A stretch of DNA of 64,000 bases, taken from positions 27,497,527 through 27,561,526 of the forward strand of contig CM029121.1 of the NCBI GenBank assembly GCA_016859345.1. Direction: 5' to 3'. Below, piece by piece: positions 60,073 to 64,000 of this stretch. The translations under genes were made by a program, and so were the position numbers. The notes below the pieces were generated by a model. That model worked only from the letters and a program-made list of their open reading frames with translations, did no database searches and was not told the origin of the DNA. The stretch's first letter is position 1, and each line of letters opens with the position of its first letter. The DNA is from Istiophorus platypterus (taxonomy: Eukaryota; Chordata; Actinopteri; Istiophoriformes; Istiophoridae).

Positions 60073-61293
60073 TTTCCTGCAGGGGGGCAGATTGTGAGTC
60101 TGATGTTTGACCCCGAGGTCAGAGAAAACGCCGAAACCCGAACATCAGTCCCTCTGCTGCCAATGGCGAAAATTAAAAGCAGCGAGCTGAAGTTTCGCTA
60201 ACATGTGACAAACATGTGACAGGAGTCGGCTGCTTTAAAAAGCTACTGATGCAAAAAAAAAAAAAAAAAGTTCAGTTTCAGGTCAGATTTATTGTCTGTG
60301 AAAAATAGACCATGTCACCGTGGACAATTGGCTTTTCCTGGTCATGTGCAAGTGTCAGGCAGCAGTGGAGGAAGCATTCAGGTCAAGTATTAATACCACA
60401 GAGTAAAAATACTCCATTACAAGTAAATTCAAAAATCCTATTTGGTATTGAAGTTTCAACATTAGTCCCAGTATCACAGTAACAGTAGTTGATGTTGCAG
60501 TAACCTGCCTCCTTTGACTGATCTCTGATCAGATCATTGATCCTGAGTCACGGAGGCTTCAGCAACTACTCTATATACAGGTAATGGTTTGGTCCACTGA
60601 TTCCCAACCTGGGGGTCGGGGCCCTCCAGAGGGTCACCAGGTAGGTAAGCCCGAGGGGTCGTCAGATGACTCATGGTTTCGAAACTCTGTATTGATTCAT
60701 GGGACTTTTCTCTAATCTTCTCTGTGAAATATGGAATATTTTTACTACATTGAGCTTCAAACTTTTATTTAAGTGAAACGTTCTGAGAATTTGAGGCTAA
60801 ATGTGTTTCAAATTTTAAATCTTTAAACTAATGAGTGACTACAATTATGATATTTGAGTTTGTAATGTGGTTGATTAGAAGTGTGAAGTGGCATGAAATT
60901 GAAGTACCTCAAGTACAGTACTTGAGTAAATGTACTTAGTTACTGGGTTTAGGATCCAAAAGTTTGAAGGGCCTGTTTCACAACAATCCCTGAAACACAT
61001 GTGGTCTTTAGTCATGGAAATAGTTTTGTCACAGAAACTCTCAATGCAAGAACATAAGAGAAAAAAATGAGAAGGAACTTGAGCACAGGAAATTCAAAGT
61101 GATGTAAAAATGAAAAAACACACAGACAAATCAGTCTCATGTTCTTCAGGAACGTGTGGGATGAAAAGCAGGTTCCCATCACGTGGGAGGAAAAACGTCC
61201 CCTGTTAATCGAGAGAAAATGACTCCGACTCGTTCTTTGTGTTTTTCAGATCACGGAGAGAACGGAGTCCCTGAACCGCTCGCTTAAGAAAAG
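35265..61293 (+). CDS. lsp1: lymphocyte-specific protein 1, caldesmon family (partial, 3' end outside window)
   Basis: F-actin-binding cytoskeletal protein known mainly from leukocytes. Seven coding exons are visible: 35265-35323, 49409-49555, 55288-55624, 57009-57151, 57373-57610, 58226-58363 and 61250-61293, giving 368 codons in one continuous frame. The start MSNALLRRNSSKQGLQNLMR resembles a known LSP1 amino terminus. Residues 83-91 (EEDEGFSDW) match the conserved LSP1 acidic motif, and residues 355-368 (ITERTESLNRSLKK) match the LSP1 RTESLNRS motif. Residues 230-349 form a very charged Glu/Arg helix that also aligns with the C-terminal part of caldesmon. The tnni2-lsp1 neighbourhood agrees with the gene order in other vertebrates. 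The remaining exons, with the KSRWE-type actin-binding repeats expected in this family, should lie to the right of the window. A divergent caldesmon gene is the only serious alternative; its known amino termini differ from this one. Confidence 0.88.
36246..36273. repeat. poly(T) tract
   Basis: Twenty-eight T residues in lsp1 intron 1. Confidence 0.95.
42445..42515 (+). repeat. end fragment of family A repeat
   Basis: AATGCTGCAGCGAACAGCTATTTTCATTGCAG followed by GATTATTCTTACGATTATTTTCCGG matches the terminal part of the element seen at 3590-3950 and 48690-48960. Confidence 0.55.
43418..43460. repeat. 15-bp tandem repeat (GGCGTCCCCCCGTCA)
   Basis: Two perfect units and a third partial unit in lsp1 intron 1. 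It lies in a GC-rich stretch of about 80 bases. Confidence 0.85.
45440..45720 (+). repeat. interspersed repeat, family F (GGTCTCTGAGTCCACCT)
   Basis: Contains GGTCTCTGAGTCCACCTCATG, AAGTCCAGCACTCCCTCTTC, TTTTAGCTCCGTTTTTGGTCTCC and ACCAGCTCCTGATGAG, followed by CACTATGTTCCCCAGCTGGTC. The first half is clearly related to 62985-63095 and to its duplicate at 63683-63793. I recognise it as a dispersed fish repeat; edges are approximate. Confidence 0.65.
48690..48960 (+). repeat. interspersed repeat, family A, forward copy
   Basis: AGTGCTGAAACAGTTTGTTGATTGATC is followed by GAGTTGATCAACAG, GATGACTGATCAATC, a TTTTATATCATTGTAAATTTGATAT segment, GGTTTTGGACTGTTCCC and GAAGATGTCATCTTAGA. The order matches the minus-strand element at 3590-3950. 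It lies just before lsp1 exon 2. Confidence 0.65.
49409..49555 (+). CDS. lsp1: lsp1 coding exon 2
   Basis: Encodes residues 21-68 plus the first two bases of codon 69. It begins LTAQRSLEDAEEVERERRRR, a charged segment resembling the EEAARERRRRAR part of caldesmon, followed by a Ser/Glu-rich linker. Acceptor CCCCAAAG, donor AACAT|GTGAGT, phase 2 on both sides. Confidence 0.85.
52205..52290 (-). repeat. fragment of family B repeat
   Basis: GTTGGCTTAGCATAGCCTGC and GATCAGGTAGCCTGGCTCTGACC share the TTAGCATA and AGCCTGGCTCTG motifs of family B. Confidence 0.5.
53565..53830 (+). repeat. interspersed repeat, 'CCTTAACCAAG..GTTATT' teleost family
   Basis: The motif order is ACAGGAGACCGCTGTTTGTT, GATTGTTCCCCAACC, TTAACCAAGAAGTTATTTTAACCC, TAATCATGATC, GCCTAAACATAACAATC and GGTGTCAGATC. 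I recognise it as a dispersed fish repeat. The minus-strand 158-codon frame at 53577-54053 overlaps it and is not a gene. Confidence 0.6.
55288..55624 (+). CDS. lsp1: lsp1 coding exon 3
   Basis: Encodes the rest of codon 69 and residues 70-181. It carries the conserved EEDEGFSDW motif (83-91) followed by QRRERRRQQRLQEL, which parallels the ERRQKRLQEA segment of caldesmon. An acidic patch GGEEDEYEED and a second charged stretch rich in Glu and Arg follow. Ends TGAG|GTAAGG in phase 0. Confidence 0.88.
55730..56830 (+). repeat. lsp1: degenerate CAAGTC-type tandem repeat array in lsp1 intron 3
   Basis: About 1.1 kb in which AAGTC, AAGTCATTCAA, GAGACCAGTC and GTCTCAAGTC recur every 20-40 bases with heavy divergence. 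A working consensus is CCAGTCCAAGTCTCAAGTC followed by ATTCAA. It nearly fills the intron between exons 3 and 4 (55625-57008). Confidence 0.75.
57009..57151 (+). CDS. lsp1: lsp1 coding exon 4
   Basis: Encodes residues 182-228 plus two bases of codon 229: VEKRKEVKVSYTSKVFLHQE, then an Asn/Ser/Thr-rich segment ending KTKRPT. Donor AG|GTGTGT in phase 2. This exon is the least certain in function but is in frame on both sides. Confidence 0.8.
57373..57610 (+). CDS. lsp1: lsp1 coding exon 5, charged helix
   Basis: Encodes residues 229 (completed)-308. The order QRLEKIRRG, ELEELKRRREERRRVREEE and RRREEEEQQRM aligns with the C-terminal charged region of caldesmon. This probably forms a single stable alpha-helix with i/i+4 Glu-Arg pairs. 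The acceptor is a TAGCAG tandem (57367-57372), so use of the upstream AG would add one Ser and start the exon at 57370. Donor GAG|GTAACC, phase 0. Confidence 0.85.
58226..58363 (+). CDS. lsp1: lsp1 coding exon 6
   Basis: Encodes residues 309-354. EERRRMKEDIERRRMEAAERMK continues the caldesmon-like helix (compare KEEIERRRAEAAEK). A Ser/Thr-Pro-rich segment STSSVDGDETFSPFGPKTP follows, with possible proline-directed phosphorylation sites. Ends CACAAG|GTAAAC in phase 0. Confidence 0.88.
59591..59627. repeat. (TG)n microsatellite
   Basis: About 18 TG units in lsp1 intron 6. Confidence 0.95.
60023..60070. repeat. (TG)n microsatellite
   Basis: About 24 TG units in lsp1 intron 6. Confidence 0.95.
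60355..60950 (+). repeat. interspersed repeat, family C, with nested insertion
   Basis: The left part has CAGCAGTGGAGGAAGCATTCAGG, AATACCACAGAGTAAAAATACTCC and TTACAAGTAAATTC. The right part at about 60893-60950 has GAAGTACCTCAAGTACAGTACTTGAG followed by TAAATGTACTTAGTTAC. These are the two parts of a very common fish repeat. The middle contains an unrelated repeat beginning near 60598. Confidence 0.7.
60598..60690 (+). repeat. nested repeat 'TTCCCAACCTGGGGGTCGGGG'
   Basis: GATTCCCAACCTGGGGGTCGGGGCCC, AGAGGGTCACCAGGTAGG and GAGGGGTCGTCAGATGAC are typical of a second dispersed fish repeat. It sits inside the family C element and may extend to about 60880. Confidence 0.6.
61250..61293 (+). CDS. 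lsp1: lsp1 coding exon 7 (last visible)
   Basis: Encodes residues 355-368, ITERTESLNRSLKK, plus two bases of the next codon. The RTESLNRS core is diagnostic for LSP1. Acceptor TTTTTCAG, donor AAAAG|GTAAAC, phase 2. Confidence 0.9.
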
Positions 61294-62984
61294 GTAAACA
61301 TCCCGATCGTGTCCTGGGCCTGAACAGGGATCATTCTGTAACCGATCCATTGCACCGAAATGTTAGGGATGTTTTGTGCACCGTTTTAGATCCCCCCCCC
61401 CCTTTATCTGGTATCTTTGGAAATTCTGTGATCTCCAATAGAATTTGAAACATTTGTTCTAAATTGCCGTCCTGAAAACTCAGCAGAGAAAGTGAAGTTT
61501 AAACGTTGAGGTTTGGTGCCAGTCAAGACCAGGCCAGATACGGAGCCGCAGACCGACTTTAATCAATTCTACTAAAGAAACAAACAAGAGGGAAGATTTC
61601 TGCAGCGTTGCTGTTGACTTTGAGTTTGATCTGACTCTTTGAAAATAAGCAAAGCATCTTGTCTGGGACATTTATTGAGCCTTTAGTAATACAGGGTGGT
61701 CCAGGTCTCACAGGACAATAAAAGCTCAGGCACGAGTCCAACACTTAGACAAACATTAAATCTTTAAACACTGTGGAGAACTTGGGATCAGGAGAGAGAG
61801 AAAACTGAGAAGAAGGCAGAAATGGGCATTGAACCAGCATTAAATCAAATCTAAGCACAGAAGTATGGAATAAAAGAGAAGTTAACTCCAAAGGATAATT
61901 CTGGTTTATTTCCACCTGGTATATTTGCTATAAATTTATCTATCGTGGCTCCATGGGGTCATGCTGACTTTTCACTCGCCGCCCCGTTCAGTGATTTCAG
62001 GGGAAACCATGACTCACGACCTCCTACTGCTTTTCAAAGAAACACAATTTTTACATGAATCATTCCAAAAACTCGTCCCTGAGCCGGAGCCGAGTTAAAT
62101 GTGGCGATTAGCTACCCGGAGTGGCTATGATGGCGAATCGCATCCAGCTGGCGTTTTGTTTACCCGTCGGACGGTCTCCGCTTTTGGTCTGATCACTCAC
62201 CTCTCAGGGGATCAACGCCAGAAACCTGTCGCAACTTCCAAGACCCCAAGGAGGTGATGTCTCCAATTGTCCAGAACCAGAAGATAATTCTGCTTATGAT
62301 GATATGAAACAGTGGAGAAAAAAAGCATGAAATGCTGACACCAGAGGAAGTTAAACCGGAGAACGGTCGGCATTTAGATGGATAAAGGACTAACTGACGA
62401 TCAGAATCGTTGATGACTCATTTGATCATCCCAACCGTTTCAGCATCGGCGTCCTTTCGGCCTCCGCCTGCAGCTCAGCCTTCTTTCCCGGTTTCTCGAT
62501 TTCTCTTTTTCCTTTTTTTTTTTTTTTCCTGCCGGTTGACTCTCCCCTGTCTGAAGGTAAACACTGGCGAACAGGGTCAGAGGTGACCCCTCCACCTCTC
62601 TGTGCGCCGCCCTCCTCGGCTGTGATTTATGGCTCTGCCTAACGCCGTCCAGATGTCCAGATGCAGGCGGCTGTACCCCCCCCCCGGTGGTTGGTGGGGG
62701 TAAAGAGGCTCCGTGCTGTCTGCTGCAGGTAGTTTTCTTCTCCGGGTCGCTCAGCGGGAGCCAAGCCTCAGGGAGCACGGCCGGAGGGAGGCCTGACGCC
62801 AGCACTATCGGTGCTACTCGGCAACAAGCCGCACAAAACGAGTTTCCTGGGCCAATAGGAGCTTTTCCACTTTAAAGCTGCAGCAACTGACAAGTTGTGA
62901 GCTCGGCATCAACGTATCGTCACCTTATACGCTGACATGAATTTCAAGCAGTTGACTGTTTCCACTTCCAACTGTCGAGGATCA

Positions 62985-63095
62985 ACATGATCCTTCATCT
63001 GGACCTGGTCTCTGAGTCCACCTGATGAGTATAAGTCCAGTACTCCCTCTGTTTTAGCTCCGTCTTTGGTCTCTACCAGCTCCTGAGAATCTTTG
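62985..63095 (+). repeat. family F repeat fragment (in duplication unit 1)
   Basis: GGTCTCTGAGTCCACCTGATG, AAGTCCAGTACTCCCTCTG, TTTTAGCTCCGTCTTTGGTC and TACCAGCTCCTGAGAA match 45486-45575 with few changes. Confidence 0.7.
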
Positions 63096-63682
63096 TTGTC
63101 ATTTCCCAACCCACAAAAATACATTTCTGGCTACAGACTCAAATACGTCCAAATACTTTTTTCCTTATTCTTTGCTAACAGACAGACTGACAGACGGAAC
63201 TTTGCCTCTACCTTTTTTTTTTTCCTGCCGGTTGACTCTCCCCTGTCTGAAGGTAAACACTGGCGAACAGGGTCAGAGGTGACCCCTCCACCTCTCTGTG
63301 CGCCGCCCTCCTCGGCTGTGATTTATGGCTCTGCCTAACGCCGTCCAGATGTCCAGATGCAGGCGGCTGTACCCCCCCCCCGGTGGTTGGTGGGGGTAAA
63401 GAGGCTCCGTGCTGTCTGCTGCAGGTAGTTTTCTTCTCCGGGTCGCTCTCAGCGGGAGCCAAGCCTCAGGGAGCACGGCCGGAGGGAGGCCTGACGCCAG
63501 CACTATCGGTGCTACTCGGCAACAAGCCGCACAAAACGAGTTTCCTGGGCCAATAGGAGCTTTTCCACTTTAAAGCTGCAGCAACTGACAAGTTGTGAGC
63601 TCGGCATCAACGTATCGTCACCTTATACGCTGACATGAATTTCAAGCAGTTGACTGTTTCCACTTCCAACTGTCGAGGATCA

Positions 63683-63793
63683 ACATGATCCTTCATCTGG
63701 ACCTGGTCTCTGAGTCCACCTGATGAGTATAAGTCCAGTACTCCCTCTGTTTTAGCTCCGTCTTTGGTCTCTACCAGCTCCTGAGAATCTTTG
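63683..63793 (+). repeat. family F repeat fragment (in duplication unit 2)
   Basis: Identical to 62985-63095 because it lies inside the second unit of the tandem duplication. Confidence 0.7.
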
Positions 63794-64000
63794 TTGTCAT
63801 TTCCCAACCCACAAAAATACATTTCTGGCTACAGACTCAAATACGTCCAAATACTTTTTTCCTTATTCTTTGCTAACAGACAGACTGACAGACGGAACTT
63901 TGCCTCTACCTTTTTTTTCCTGTAGGTGAATCTCAAATCTGACGGAGTCACGTCTCCTAGCGGTGGACGATCCTGACACCATTAGGTGTAAACCTCATCT

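Larger units (their letters stand above)
58364..61249 (+). other. lsp1: lsp1 intron 6 (2.9 kb)
   Basis: Contains two GT microsatellites, an A17 run near 60253 and a nested fossil repeat at 60355-60950, all listed separately. No further exon was recognised. Confidence 0.65.
62528..63918. repeat. near-perfect tandem duplication, two 0.7-kb units
   Basis: Unit 1 is 62528-63223 (696 bp) and unit 2 is 63224-63918 (695 bp). By eye they differ only by a 2-base CT indel (GTCGCTCAGCGG against GTCGCTCTCAGCGG) and by T-tract length at the end. Both junctions fall in a T-rich tract followed by CCTG; after unit 2 the sequence diverges (CCTGTAGGTGAA). Paired minus-strand frames in the two units are by-products. 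Each unit contains a family F fragment. Confidence 0.93.
61294..64000 (+). other. lsp1: lsp1 intron 7, cut by the window edge
   Basis: No further lsp1 exon was found. The next exon should begin with one base completing the split codon and continue with a Ser/Lys-rich segment; nothing in frame fits. A poly(C) run at 61392-61401 and the tandem duplication at 62528-63918 fall here. Confidence 0.65.

Noticed and set aside
62440..63462. Paired minus-strand open frames of 121 and 84 codons with the same translation
   Set aside because: They are the same non-coding sequence seen twice because of the tandem duplication, with Arg/Pro/Ser-rich low-complexity translation.
63919..63980. Possible next lsp1 exon after a TTTTTCCTGTAG acceptor
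   Set aside because: Joining it to exon 7 in the required phase gives an immediate TGA stop, and the translation does not resemble the expected Ser/Lys-rich LSP1 segment.
1..64000. CRISPR arrays, bacterial mobile elements, viral genes
   Set aside because: No regularly spaced direct repeats, no transposase, integrase or viral frames were seen. The DNA is clearly a vertebrate nuclear locus.

Overview
The window is vertebrate nuclear DNA, most likely from a ray-finned (percomorph-type teleost) fish. The genes are split by GT-AG introns, intergenic DNA is rich in CA/GT microsatellites and homopolymers, and several interspersed repeats look like families common in fish genomes. There is no bacterial, organellar or viral gene content, no CRISPR array, and no tRNA or rRNA gene that I could support.

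Region 1 (about 1-19.8 kb) holds three complete fast-skeletal-muscle troponin I (tnni2-type) genes, all on the + strand, head to tail and about 6-7 kb apart. Each has the same layout. A promoter block (GTATTTC..GGAGC, GGCCC, CCATAAAGAGG, TATATA) precedes a non-coding first exon, a 33-nt exon carrying the ATG, and exons of 40 (37 in copy 3), 129, 90, 174 and 78 nt. The predicted proteins have 172, 172 and 171 residues. A short sequence upstream of copy 1 resembles the start-codon exon and may be the trace of another copy. Exon 6, which encodes the inhibitory and switch region, is nearly identical between copies 1 and 2 although the rest of those genes has diverged. This suggests gene conversion.

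Region 2 (about 19.8-35 kb) is intergenic. I found no convincing protein gene in it, only microsatellites, fossil transposable-element fragments, GC-rich stretches and one possible orphan promoter with a first exon near 26.15-26.24 kb.

Region 3 (35,265 to beyond the right edge) is a + strand gene of the LSP1/caldesmon family, which I call lsp1. Seven coding exons (368 codons) are visible, separated by a 14.1-kb first intron and other repeat-rich introns. The 3' end, which should hold the C-terminal actin-binding repeats, lies outside the window. The neighbourhood matches the TNNI2-LSP1 gene order known from other vertebrates. The fish protein also carries a long charged helix resembling the C-terminal part of caldesmon.

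The last 1.5 kb contains a near-perfect 0.7-kb tandem duplication inside an lsp1 intron. The troponin I genes would act in the calcium switch of fast muscle thin filaments. LSP1 is an F-actin-binding protein best known from leukocytes. The two gene types share a locus and an actin-related theme, but nothing here shows that they are co-regulated.
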